A DNA stretch of 64,000 nucleotides from Chrysoperla carnea (Eukaryota; Arthropoda; Insecta; Neuroptera; Chrysopidae), in contig NC_058339.1 in NCBI RefSeq assembly GCF_905475395.1, positions 60,645,172 through 60,709,171 on the forward strand. The letters run 5' to 3'. This document shows, piece after piece, positions 1 through 11,988 of the stretch. Below the pieces are notes generated by a model. That model ran no database searches and was not told the origin of the DNA. It was given only the letters and a program-made list of their open reading frames with translations. How positions within the stretch are numbered: position 1 is the stretch's first letter; every line of letters begins with the position of its first letter. The position numbers and the translations under genes are program-made.

Positions 1-580
1 TTTTGTAAGAAAACAGATATTATTATTAATATTCAATCATCCCCAACTTGCCAATTTAAAAAGTATTTCATTACATTAAAGATACAACTATATTATGATA
101 TCAATCTTTTCCAAATTAATTTCTTTGCGATCATATTTCGGAATCGTAAAAACCAAAATTGAATTACGAAAACTTGTACTGTTTATGGTGGATTCTTATA
201 ACACTATAATTTCTAAAAAGTAAAATGAATATTAATAAATATAAAACCTATTTCCGAAATATATGTTTATGTTAATCATTTATTCAAAGTAGAAGAAATT
301 AAATTCGAATATTTCAATCTTGATTTAGATTTTTTTTCGGAAAAAACTGCAATTAACAATTTTCGTTATATTCTTTATAATATCTGTATATGTGTCAGAG
401 AGTTATTTTCACATATTTTCCGTATTTATGTAAATATAAAAATAATACGTACCTTGGCTACATGTAGTATCCTATCTATTATATAGGGTTATATGTTAAC
501 ACAAAATGTAAAATAGTAATTTAAATAATATTCAAACACAATACACAATGTTCCAGAATTATTGCTACGTTAATTTTTAC

Positions 581-680
581 CTTGGGCATGTGGTCCAAGA
601 AATGCACGAGAAAATCTTTGCGTAATCGCTTCAAAGAGTGAATATAGGTAGATGACATTTGTAGGTGTAGGATAGCATCT
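581..680 (-). other. Possible orphan coding exon, function unknown
   Basis: On the minus strand a 100-nt open stretch lies between an AG (682-681) and a donor-like CAAG/GTAAAA (580-575). It reads as a protein-like segment containing SLFEAITQRF and RAFLGPHAQ. The frame is closed by a stop at the acceptor, which fits an internal exon. No family is recognised and no partner exon was found, so it may be chance or part of an old transposon. Confidence 0.2.
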
Positions 681-1620
681 CTACCTATCGGCCCATGTAA
701 CCATTTCGAGAAAAACTATCCCATAAACATTTCAATTTCGGAGGTTTATATATCCTTCTCTGATGAGGGCTTCGAGATCGAGCCTGGATGCAAAACAACG
801 AAATTATCGAAATTACGTTCAGCGTCATGCTCAAAATATGAAAACTGTAAATTATTATTTCGTCGTTCTTTCACAACAATTTAAAGGAAATCATTTCGTT
901 AACTTACGCATATAAATTCTTTTATTGTAAAAAACCACTGATCCGTATTTGCCCGCTTATAGCGTTATTTTAAAATACAGTATTGAATTTCTAATTTTCA
1001 ACATTAAAAAGTCTTTCTATAAAAAGATTTGGTGGAGGTGCAAATAATTGCATACAACATATTGCAAATCAATATACTATTTAATTTAACTGCGCTTCCA
1101 CCATTTATTCAATGATAGCTGTTGCAAATTAGAATCTTTTAAATCTAATTTTTGCACTTTTCTCTTTCAATTATATAGCGAAAAATAACACAAAAATTCA
1201 AGTACTATTAATGTCAGCAACAGAGACTCCGTACGCAAATTTTTGAGAGGATTTTGGGCCAGCATGAAGTTTTTGAACCAGCAATATAGATTTACATATA
1301 CTTTTTTGCTCCTTAAACCTAAACGGAAAATTTTGTAGGTAAATTTTCCACCCTCGTTCAGCTCTTTTGGCTTCCTTCTTAATATATTGGGTAAGTCATA
1401 TTTTGGAACGTTTGAACTAGCTTTTTTTTCGCCAATCGGAACTCTAAGTCGCCTTCCTTGCCCGTTTAATGTTGAAAAATATTGAAATAATAATATTAAT
1501 TTCAGATATTGATTTCAAATTCTATAATCGATATACTTCCATAACAGAGGCCACCCACATCATTTTTTTGTAATTTATTAAACTACATCTGTATACAATT
1601 AAATTTATAATATGGGTGGA

Positions 1621-1805
1621 GTCGGTTACTTCGTTCTTATCCAAGCGACGACATTGAATAATAATTGTTTGCACTGCCGCTGCCTGGATTCGAATCCGCA
1701 ACCCAAGGCCAAAGAGGCAAACGGTTAAAGTCGATTTGGCCTTAGACTGCTTGGCTAGACAGATGATGTTATATGAAAATTATATATATTTAAAAAAAAA
1801 AAAAT
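1621..1805 (+). repeat. Possible tRNA-derived SINE remnant
   Basis: GGATTCGAATCC at about 1686-1697 resembles a tRNA T-arm / pol III B box. About 100 nt later there is an A-rich end (13 or more A near 1791-1803). No cloverleaf or clear A box can be drawn, so it is not called a tRNA gene. Confidence 0.25.
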
Positions 1806-2532
1806 GTTCTATTCCTGAAAAAAATCTAAAACATTCTGTATTAAATAAAATATAGTCCGTGTGACGTACACAGGTCAAACTCCACACACTAATGCGGTGA
1901 TTGCGGGAACATGACAGACTACTAGAGCCTTATATGTCAAAACAGTAATAATAACTTCATCATATCATAAAAAAAAATAAAATCCACCCTCTAAAATAAA
2001 ATTCATTAAATACACGCAACTCTTGTGATCACAACATTATATTTATTATTATTGCGGCTACATTCAAACGCCGATAAATTTATTAATATATCACAATTTT
2101 TTTTTTTATAGTATAAACACAAAATTAAATTTCTTTTTTGGAATGATTAATTAATAAATCATTCACGCAATCATTTATTGGTTAGACGGGAAGCAATTAT
2201 TTTTTCTAAACAAAAAACCAATTATGCAGATAAGAGCAATCATATTGTATAATGTATACTGTATGAGGCTATATTATTAAATTTTTAATTTCATTTTATT
2301 CAATTTAAAAACAGAAATTCACTTTATATAAAGTTTTCTTTTACAAATGAAATATTTAAGATATTAATTTGTCAATAAATTATTCTAAATGGTTTTTAAT
2401 ACTAGTCCAAAGTACACAAAATCTCAACCACTTTTGTCCGAAACATTTTTTCGAAAAATGAGTAAGAAAATAATGTATAAAATTATTAATACATTTTGCA
2501 GAAAATATTTTTTCGAAAACTGATGAACTGTC

Positions 2533-2640
2533 AATTCGTCCGTTTAGGCTCTACGATACCACAGACAGACAGGCAGACAGGCACACTCACACATAGCGGT
2601 CAAACTTACTTACACCCTTTTTTTAGTTCGGGAGAAAAAA
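2533..2640 (+). repeat. Partial copy of dispersed repeat ending in AGTTCGGG
   Basis: The segment with CCGTTTAGGC, an ACAGACAGACAGGCAGACAGGC run, CATAGCGGTCAA and TTTTTTTAGTTCGGG matches the 3' half of the copy at 27972-28315, in the same order and orientation. The left end of that element is absent, so this copy is truncated. Confidence 0.6.
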
Positions 2641-3078
2641 GAAAATATTTTTAAAAAAAAGTTTTAATTTAAATTTAAAATTTGTCAGAGTATTTGGCAG
2701 TTGGCTTTCTCAATATTGCTCAGTGTTGTTAGATTACCTTAAAGTAGGCCTAAATAAATTTTTGACTGGTTCCAAATAAAAGCGCAAAATGCACTAGAAA
2801 TTATTATAAATGATTGGACTCTAAATTTTTAATAGCATTGGTTTCGTATAAGAAAGTTTATAGAAAAAAGTATGTACCATATATTATTTCCACCGGAATT
2901 GATTTTTGTAAACCAAAAATGGAGCAACACCAACAAATTTTTGAATATTTGTATGGCCGAAACTGTGCTTTTGAAAAGGAGTTTAAGACTTGAGCATATG
3001 GAACCCTTAAAAGTTCGACACAGAAACAAATAATATGGAAACGTTTTCGTAGGAACAAACTAGAACACTATGTATATA

Positions 3079-3325
3079 CAGGGTTGCTCAATAAAATGTT
3101 ACCACTTAAATAGAGGTATCATCAGTACATAATATAAAAGTTTTTTTACATATCTATAATTTAAAATAGCTTATTGTAATAAAATATTACTCTTATATTA
3201 TGTTATGTTGTCACATTTCAAGCATTTCAGTTACAATATTTTTTTAGATAAAGTAATTCTCCCATTTAGTGGTATCATCTTTTTGGACGAAATGTCTCCT
3301 ATTTACATGGTATTAAACAACCCTG
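3079..3325. mobile_element. TA-type MITE, same family as 26279-26567
   Basis: The left end CAGGGTTGCTCAATAAAATG and the inverted right end (CAGGGTTGTTTAATACCATG read on the minus strand) form terminal inverted repeats of about 35 bp with few mismatches. TA precedes the left end; the right flank is TT, so the TA duplication has decayed. The ends match the foldback element at 26279-26567. There is no credible transposase, so it is a non-autonomous, probably Tc1/mariner-mobilised element. Confidence 0.65.
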
Positions 3326-4153
3326 TTGTAGTTGAAGAAAAATTGGAATTTATAAAAACGAAGACTTATTTTGTATTAATCTTAGACAATTTTACGATCC
3401 ATAGACTACAAGTTAAAATTGTAGGTATAAAAAAACAATAAGTATGAAATATTTCTAATATTTCTTAACAAGACTTTCATGACACGGACAGCATCGATAA
3501 ATTTATTATTTATTATTTTATACTTATATACAACAATAACTTTCAATAATGAGGTTTTTGACACCATTTTATAAGGTTTTGTAATATACAACGTTTATTT
3601 TATCGTAGTCGAATCGTTTACTTATCAGATTGTTTTTACGAGAAACACAATATGAAATCTTTTAATAAAATAAAATTCTATATATATACAGTTTTGCACA
3701 AATAATAATAAATATATTATTGAAAAAAATTTATCGAAAACAAATTCCAATTGGGCTATCATAAACTGAAACGTTCAATGTACATTAATAACTTTTTTTT
3801 CTGGGATCGGTGAATTTGTAACCAAGTTAAGAGTAATAAAGCTGTTACGATTAGCTAATTCATGTTGATGATTAAATTGTAGTCGAAATAAGTATTTATT
3901 ATACAAAAAATTGACCTACGCTTTGCAAAGCTTTAGAAAATTAAAAGTTTATTACAATTTATTATCTGTGTGATATTTTTGTTAGTCTAAAATATTCAAA
4001 GATATAAACGGTTTTAAAGTTTAACTTTTATTAACTGAGAAGTTAATGATGTGAGTCATAAAAGTCATATTTGATCGGCTTGTTTAAGTATCATTTCACA
4101 TGAACAAATCTATAACTAATATAATATTAAAAAGATTGGAATAATTAAATATA

Positions 4154-5252
4154 TATAGGGTGTCATGCATAAATATGCAAATTGAATAACGTATACCTCC
4201 TAAGTAAACTTTATTTTGAATTAATCGCCGGTTTTTATTATTGATCAATTTTAACAATGTTTTTCCTAGAATCAAATTTACTCAAAATCTGCTGCATAGC
4301 ACATTTTTAGTCTTCTAATAATTGAAAACGTTTCGTTAAACGTCTCTGAACATCATCTAGATCATTTTATATCAGTCACGACTTGCTAGAGTAAGAAATG
4401 CGTGGCGTTTCTTGTAATGATGGTATTTTATATAGCGCTATTTACAAAACACTATGGTGTAATTTACATAACTATACTTTAACGTCATAGTATTGTAATT
4501 AATGCCATAATGTATTGTAAATAAAGGCATATACCATGCCAGCATCGTAATCAACGCCATGCATCTCTTACCGTGTAGAGACTTATGTTTAACATGGCCC
4601 ATACCTCCTTAATCATTGAAGAAGTTTAAGTACAGTGGTAGAGGCATTTTTTCCTTAAAATTATTCAAAACCTACGTTTTTCAAGTTTCCCGCATTTATT
4701 CCCGGTAGACCCTATATAAAAGATGTCCTAAATTTAATACACCAAGTAATTTTGATAGAAAACAAAAATATTAAAATAAAAATTGTACATTTTTTATTAC
4801 TTCATAAAATAGACAGTCTAGGATTAACTGACATTCCAGTTTTTTCTTAATCATTTTACATAAATGTCGCTCAATTTTGTCAATAGTGCTGCCATTTTTT
4901 ACCGTCAAGTCGTAGGCTATCAGAAAATTGTTTATATAAGCTTGTCTTTAACAAATCTCAAAGTAAAAAATCTAACGGTGTAAAAGCATGATCTTTTTTC
5001 TCTGATATTTTGAAATTCACCTTCCCACATTTGTTGCAGTTAAATTACTATTCCTATCATCGTTTGCACGAAAATTACGAGCTGTATCTGCCAAACTAAC
5101 AAAATTTTTAGTATCTTACTTGTAACGCAATGTTTTTTCGTGTGACTTTAGATTTTTAAAAACCTTGAACTGTCAGCTGTCTTGTTGTCTTTTTTTATCA
5201 GTTTCAACACTTTACCACTAAAAAGGGTTGGTTAATTTTGAGACACCCTATA
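4154..5252 (-). mobile_element. Degenerate Tc1/mariner-like DNA transposon
   Basis: The 1.1 kb block starts TATAGGGTGTC and ends in its exact inverse GACACCCTATA. Beyond 11 bp the ends diverge. On the minus strand near 4961-4992 a broken frame reads FTPLDFLL, followed in another frame by FVKDKL. This resembles the TPLDFFLWGYxKDxVY motif of mariner-type transposases. Stops and frameshifts are frequent, so it is a fossil. The superfamily call rests on the motif and the ends. Confidence 0.5.
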
Positions 5253-5761
5253 CACATATACATTATTCAATTCAAGATACTTAATCCAGTTTTTTTCTTG
5301 TTCATGTTTTAAATAATAATATACCTAATGTTCGTACAATTTAATTGATATATTTAAAAAACCAGGTGTCAAATCGTGTTCGCAAACGATTGTATTAAGC
5401 AATATATTATTTTAAAATATTAGTATAAACATGCTAGAATATCAATTTATATGCATATCAAGTAATTATAAGCTAAATCATATTCCAACATATATAACAT
5501 AGGTAGTATGTATGTTATATCTACCTATGTTATAGTAACATTCAAATGAATACATATAAAATATTTTATGTGTACAAGGTCTGAGTCGAGTACCTATAAC
5601 GACGCGGCGCGACTATCATGGGTACAACTCCCAATGATGACCAGTACATATGTTCCGCGATTTTTCACCTTTTTTTTTCCTTGTTAAATATACATTTTAA
5701 TTATAACACCTACGTTATTTAGAATTAATAACATTTGTTAAAATAACACAGATTTGAAATA

Positions 5762-6390
5762 AACAAGTGAAAACAAACAATTGACTGAGTTAATTGTTGA
5801 AATATCATGTATAGACAGTGTTGATTACACAATCGTTTGTTTTTTACGTCATGTAAATAAATAAAGATAGTCACTCTTACACACAAACTAATAAGAGTAT
5901 CTTTTTTCGCACTTCCTCAGTGGATATAGTATGTGCTGTGACAAACAAACACATACGCAATATATGTGACGTATAAATATAAACAATATGTGTATGCATA
6001 CCATATGATGTTTCTAACTTTGCATCCTAACGGGTAAACAATGATGACTATGAAAAAATGTTTCAAACAAAAGTTGTTTATTTTTTATAAGGATTTAAAC
6101 TTTTGTTCTATCTCTAACGATTTACAAGATGGGTCTACAAACCAAAGGCCCAATTGACTTGTTGTTCATTTATGAACTCGACCTTACTTTTTACATCCTA
6201 AGCACGCATTAAAATTTCAGATTGATATCTCTTTTCACATATAAACGGCCCGACAGACAACCAGATAAACAGACAGACATTTAGCCGGGCAACCGGAAAT
6301 GGATTTTATGAACAACTATACCTAAATTTTCATCATAGCATCAATTATTAAGCGGTACAAACTTGGAACTAAATTTCGGCTACATGAGAA
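5762..6390 (+). repeat. Dispersed repeat family R1, copy A
   Basis: It begins AACAAGTGAAAACAAACAAT, continues with GACAGTGTTGATTAC, ACTTTTGTTCTATCTCTAACG and TTTACAAGATGGGTC, and ends near TACAAACTTGGAACTAAA. The same blocks recur in order at 17099-17627, 36125-36680 and, inverted, at 44064-44644 and 23948-24404. No ORF is conserved, so the element is non-autonomous or a transposon end. Confidence 0.75.
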
Positions 6391-9300
6391 TTTTTTTAAA
6401 TATATGTTTAACAGGGTGCATAATTCAAAAATAATATCCATTCCTTTTTATCACGTCAGATTTTCTTGAAAAACTCATTTGAAAAAGGCAAAATCGAAAA
6501 TCTAATCACGTTTCGTTAGTTTATTGCAATATGATCAACTTACAATTTTCTAGACTTCATACTTCCTCTTGAGTTAGGATTTGTTACAATTTTCGAATAA
6601 ATCGAAAAAAAACTACTTTTTTTATTTCAGAAAATCAAAACAATAGAGTGATGATGAAAAGCAGGAAATTTATCACTAAAATATAAGATATGCTAACTCT
6701 GTCTATGCGCTGCTGATTTTTTTAACGAATTTTATTCAAGTAAATTAATACGAAAATAATAAAATTATAATTTATATCATCTAGATGTAATTCATATTAA
6801 ATTAAAATAAATATATATTATTTATTCATGACATCGCTACTGATTGATGATGCATGTTTTAATACTTAATTAATAATGAATTATCACATATTTATTTTAG
6901 ATTAAATATTATTTTAGTGATTCTTCATTCAATTATTATTATGGAAAAAAACAAATAAAATATTTTAATATGAATATTAAATATAACAATAATAATTCTT
7001 AACGGTCTTCTTTAATAAGACATTTTTTACTATCAACATTAAATGTAAGATATACAATATTATCGCGCTCCATTTAAAATAACAAATAAATACAACAAAT
7101 CATTTTTTATTATAAAAAATTTAATAATTATTATAAAATTAAAAATTTAATTATTATAAAATGTTATGAATGTCCCCAAATTAAGGCATGATGTAATCTT
7201 GATAGAATTCACAGGTTTGTTTGATTCATAAAGTGTACAGTAGGAGAGAGTACGGTACCGAGGATCATAAAATAATAGAAATATTCTCTCCATATAGCAT
7301 ATTCTTCTTTATACTTGTGATTCATGTTACAAGAAGTGTAAAAAACCATGGTAAAAGATCATAATATATCATAAGTCACACCCTGTTATTGTACATATGT
7401 AAAATTATCTTTATAATTCACTCTTGAGAACAGCTAATAAATCTATCTTACATTTTCTGTCTTTTTCTAAATGTAAAACACTGTTTTTAGCTTCTATTTG
7501 CATTGTTTACTCGTTGCTTTCATTGCTCAAAACAAAGCGATTCAGACAAGACGTTGCCGATGTGTAGATGATCACATCTGATTGTATAAAATAGTTTAAC
7601 TAGAAATTAATTAATTGAATTTGTTACCTTAAAAAAAAAACATATAAATTTACTACTCTATTCAAATGTTCATATATTTAATAGTTAATCAAAATCATGT
7701 ATGCATATGACTGTCTTCAATATCCTCTGTCCGTTGTCTTTTCATATGTCTAACGGCATAAAAGTTATAAAGTCATCATCAGTATAAATTAGCTAATCTG
7801 TATCTATTTATTGGAAAAATATGTGAATCTTTGCTAATCTGTTGACTCTTTCAGAAACTTAATTTCGATTTTGTAATTCGATAAAAGATCGATCTAAGCG
7901 ACAAGTAATTAATCTCTCCGGAGAAGACATTAATTTTTTAGAGCATCGATTGTACAAAAAAGCTAAAGATCAATTTTATTTTAAAGATGAACAAATTTAA
8001 AATAAAAAAGTATTGTCGTTTTTCAACGGATTTCTGATTTTATTAAATAATAATTTAATTTGTAATTAGTACAAAATATATAGGTACATTTAACATGTAG
8101 ATATATTTAACAAAATATTATTTTGAAACTATCAGTTTTTAGTTTGATAAATTACATTATTTTCAGTTTAATATATTTATAAAGAATTAAAAAGGTTCAA
8201 AGTAGATTCAACTACACATATAACACAAATCGTTAATGCCTGATTGACTTTCAACGAGGGTGCTAAATAACTTATATAGGTATACTGTTTTATATAATAC
8301 AGCTTCAACATTATAACATGTGGAAAAAGTAAACTTTTATTTCTGTTATTAAATACATATATGGCCTATTTTTATCACCTACTATCAACTAAACTCAAAA
8401 TCGATCTCAATTTAAAGATCAATTTTCTTAATCCTTAAAAAACATTTCAAAAATATCAAACAATTCTAGAAAATTATAGCAATTCTAGAAATTTTTAAAA
8501 CTTTGCTATTTTTATTTTTAACTAATAATATAAATCAAAATAAATGCTTTTTTATTTTATTATTACTTTATACAACACATAAATTTGATAACATAATTTC
8601 AATTTCATCTACATTTTAAGTATTTTATTCTCATTTTAAATAGGAACTTTGTGTTTTCTCTTTGAAAATTATATGACTACATCATAGACCTCTTTCAATA
8701 CTCATTAGCATTGACTGTGGTACGCACACTTCTTTGTGATTTCTTGAAAAAGAAACAGTTCTTGTGTCAAAAACTCTTCAAGATCTGCTTTAAAAATATT
8801 TATGACTTACCTGGAGTGAATTTGGTGAAAGCTCTTTTTTGGTGGAGTACCCTAGGTGGCCGTCTAAGCAACCAAATAAAAAATAAGTTCTTTTCGAAAA
8901 TTAACGTGAACTAGAATTATCGGAGTATATACATACTTTTTTGAATGAATTCTAACAATTCGATATAGTAATATTAATTAAAAATTTTGCCACATTACCC
9001 ATAGAAATGTAAAAATAAACTTAATATTATAAAATTGATTAAAAACCGAAGAATGCTTACAACATTCAAAGACTGTTGCCCATCTCTTTCTTACAAAACA
9101 AAGTTTTATATGTAATCTTTGTAGTGATACTCAACAATGACGTCACTATTTAAGTATATCCCTGTTTGCTTAATTAGAAGTTTTAAGCGTTCGTGTTTTG
9201 CGTACTTCTAAATATTTTAAAAAACCAACATCACTTTTCTGTCGGTGTAGTAAGAATTCTTCGCATAAATTGTTTTAAAAAATTTAGCCAATTGATGTAA

Positions 9301-10314
9301 ATGGCGTTTAAATCAGAATTCCGCCTCATTTTTTGGGCTAAGAACTTATCGATAATAGAATAAGTCATTTTATAATATTTGAACTATACCTATAATATAT
9401 TTTAACATACAAATAAGAATAGATTTCACCCTCTATATCACACCTCATTCCATTAAATTTTGTTATTTATAGGCGAAAAGTTATGAACAACATATGTATC
9501 TGTGTATTTGTGTATGTGTGTATGTGTGTATGTTGTATATTAAAGATCAATCAGATTAAGGGAGCCTTCATTCATTCATTCATTTATTCTGTATATAAAA
9601 TTAATACATCACGTTCACGTATAAACATTATAGTATAGTAAAATAATAGCAGGTTAGCCACTATACGCCTGCCTGTAATGGTAATAGTTGAAAAACATAA
9701 GACTGCTAACATAACGCCTACAAATTACCATGTTAATGATATTATAGTTTACCGTACCCCTCCACTTCTATTGTATATTTTATTATACAAATTATACAAA
9801 ATATTTGTTAGGAAAATTTATGTTATACTAGCTGTACCCTGCCACGCTTTGGTGTAACACATTATGCTTGCATAGAAATAGATGAGAAGTTTAACAGCTA
9901 GTAAATTTTACAAAATTTGATAAACCCCCGATAAAAGAGTTCACAACTTTTAAGCGGCTAGACAGATTATCATGTAACTTACAATTTTGTACGCAATTGT
10001 TCATCCCCACATCTCTTTGGCTTTATTTAAGGCTTCTTATGACTGCCATATTGGCTTCTTGAATTCATTAATTGTTTTTCTCAATAAATAATTGTAAAAT
10101 TTGATTACTGCCCACATTTTGGGTAATTGGATTCATATAGAAATTGGAAATATTGGTATAATTTGGAATTTAACATTAGACACAAGACAATAAAACCTTA
10201 AGGTCCAAAATGAATATTCAAACGATTACTTTGAGTAATTTACAATGGAAATGCCGAACATTACAGCTTGTACAATATACGTATTATTAAAATCTTTTTA
10301 TTTTTTCATTTCAG
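6391..10314. other. Non-coding DNA, presumed intron of unc-4
   Basis: No exon is seen. The only ORF of note (8711-8914) is low complexity. A TGTGTATG-type microsatellite lies near 9497-9540. Around 9827-9860 ACTAGCTGTACCCTGCCACGC resembles dispersed insect repeats of unknown class. Because the next exon starts mid-homeobox, this is presumably unc-4 intron sequence. Confidence 0.5.
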
Positions 10315-10851
10315 GTTTGGTTTCAAAACCGTCGTGCAAAATGGCGTAAAAAAGAACATACGAAAAAAGGCCCTGGAAGACCTGCACACAACGCACACCC
10401 ACAGTCGTGTAGTGGTGAACCAATACCACCAAGTGAGCTACGTGCCCGAGAACGCGCACGCCGACGAAAAAAATTAGCAAAAGCATTAGAACGACAAGCA
10501 CGTAAGCTGCGTGCAAAAGGTATTGCCGTTGATTTGAATGCACTGCGTCGTGAATATTTAAATCAACGCGGTGTTACCGGCGATTTTGATAGTGATTGTA
10601 GTGATATTGATGTTGTTGGTGGCGGTGACTCCGATGGTGCTGACTCTGATGACGATGGTTTGGATTCAAATAGTTTACCACGTCGACGTGACAGCACCAC
10701 TGGTGATGAGAATCCATTATCATCAATGATGTGCCAATCACAAGCAACAGATATGACAACATCCACATTAGACATATCATCAACGGACAAACAAAGTTTA
10801 AATATTCGTAGACCAAATCCGTTTAGTATAGAATCGTTACTTAACACGTGA
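10315..10851 (+). CDS. unc-4: unc-4/Uncx-type homeobox protein, last coding exon (partial)
   Basis: This exon encodes the C-terminal 178 residues of a paired-class homeodomain transcription factor. It begins after the acceptor TTTCATTTCAG with VWFQNRRAKWRKKEHTKKGP, so the intron splits homeobox helix 3 before VWFQNRR, a known intron position. The recognition-helix residues of the class (WFQNRRAKWRK) are intact. The conserved post-homeodomain block follows: ELRARERARRRKKLAKALER, ARKLRAKGI, then DLNALRREYLNQRG. This block is characteristic of Unc-4/Uncx. An acidic Asp/Ser/Gly stretch comes next, and the protein ends NPFSIESLLNT. FSIESLL resembles an eh1 Groucho-binding motif. In other animals Unc-4 represses alternative neuronal identities with Groucho. 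The N-terminal part and homeodomain helices 1-2 are not found in the window. Exon frame and stop (TGA) are clear. Confidence 0.92.
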   Translation, partial: VWFQNRRAKWRKKEHTKKGPGRPAHNAHPQSCSGEPIPPSELRARERARRRKKLAKALERQARKLRAKGIAVDLNALRREYLNQRGVTGDFDSDCSDIDVVGGGDSDGADSDDDGLDSNSLPRRRDSTTGDENPLSSMMCQSQATDMTTSTLDISSTDKQSLNIRRPNPFSIESLLNT

Positions 10852-10923
10852 GCCGTCGCGTCCTGTGTAAAAAAACTGTCGTAACTTTAATTATTAATAT
10901 TATTTTAAGCATATATGTATTAA

Positions 10924-11988
10924 TATGGAGTGTCCTAAAAAAGTATCTAAGTTTTTATGTTACGCATAATAAAGATACCGTTTGATTGATTTTAGAAGCT
11001 CAAATAAATTTTGCATATAATATTTTAGTTTGTGTCTTGAAGTTTAGATAAAATTGTGTCAATTAAAAATTTCATCGAAAGAAAAAGAATATCCATTGCT
11101 GAGATTCAATGAGAGTTACGAAAATTACCAAATATTGTATATATGTATTCCAAACTTTTGTAAAAATTGGAAATTTGAAAAATTTTAAGAGTCACAAAGC
11201 AGTGATATGTACTTTTCTTTTTGCAATACCAATATTTTAATACTTTTGATTCATTTAAGTATAATTGCATAATACATCAATGAATGTGATAGAGTACATA
11301 TGTGCATAAACAGTAAGCAATGTGTACAAGAAAGATACTATTGCATAGTTTTTTAAAGCATTTCACATTATTTCATACACACACACACATACATACATTC
11401 GCTATTGGGATTCAAGTTGTATCGCCATTGAAGAATGAGGATTTTATTTATCACAATAATTATTAATAACAAACATATAATAGTATCTTTCTTATACACA
11501 TTACTTATTGTATATGATCATATGTACTCTCTCACAATCATTGATGTATAATGCGAAATGATTTACAAAACGGATTGTATATAAATTGCCTATACATACG
11601 GGGTATTGAATTTGACTAAAAGCAAACTAAACCGTTTTTATACTAACCATCTTTCGAATAAATAAGCGCATTGAAGTTGCCAAATTAATCTAAATTTACC
11701 ATACCACGAGAAAATATAAAAAAAGTATATTTAAAAAAAACTTCTTTTTACTGCAGCTTTATCTAATTTTAAATTTGGCATTTTTTATCTTGGTGTATTA
11801 TACTAAGTGTGAGTATAAAAAGATAGTGATATTACAATGTAATAAGTATTTTTATACTTACACTTAATGTAAATAGTGTAAAGACTAGCTTACAAAAAAC
11901 ACATAGATACTTTATGAGTAGCTTAATAGACTGTTATCATTTTTTTTGTCATCGTACCTACTATAAAATTTTTTTAAGACACTCTATA
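10924..11988. mobile_element. TIR-flanked element of about 1.07 kb just 3' of unc-4
   Basis: The left end is TATGGAGTGTCCTAAAAAA and the right end, read inverted, is TATAGAGTGTCTTAAAAAAA: about 17 of 19 bases match. The arrangement resembles Tc1/mariner-like ends (compare TATAGGGTGTC at 4154). No intact transposase is present. It starts 73 bp after the unc-4 stop codon. Superfamily is inferred. Confidence 0.5.
10968..10973 (+). promoter_or_regulatory. Candidate unc-4 polyadenylation signal AATAAA
   Basis: AATAAA lies 117 nt after the unc-4 stop codon, on the coding strand. It falls inside the inverted-repeat element starting at 10924, so the element may supply the 3' end of the transcript. 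AATAAA is frequent in DNA this AT-rich. Confidence 0.4.

Larger units (their letters stand above)
1..3078. other. Non-coding AT-rich DNA left of the first MITE
   Basis: No gene can be supported. The stretch is AT-rich with homopolymer runs. Items listed separately are a possible orphan exon near 581-680, a SINE-like patch near 1621-1805 and a partial dispersed repeat near 2533-2640. The upstream homeobox exon of unc-4 was looked for here and not found. Confidence 0.6.

Noticed and set aside
1680..1700. GGATTCGAATCC as a tRNA T-arm
   Set aside because: No acceptor, D or anticodon stems can be drawn around it.
9497..9540. TGTGTATG repeats as a CRISPR-like or regulatory array
   Set aside because: Simple microsatellite without spacers, and this is an animal genome.
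10298..10543. Minus-strand frames over the unc-4 exon
   Set aside because: They mirror the homeobox exon; the plus frame carries the conserved protein.
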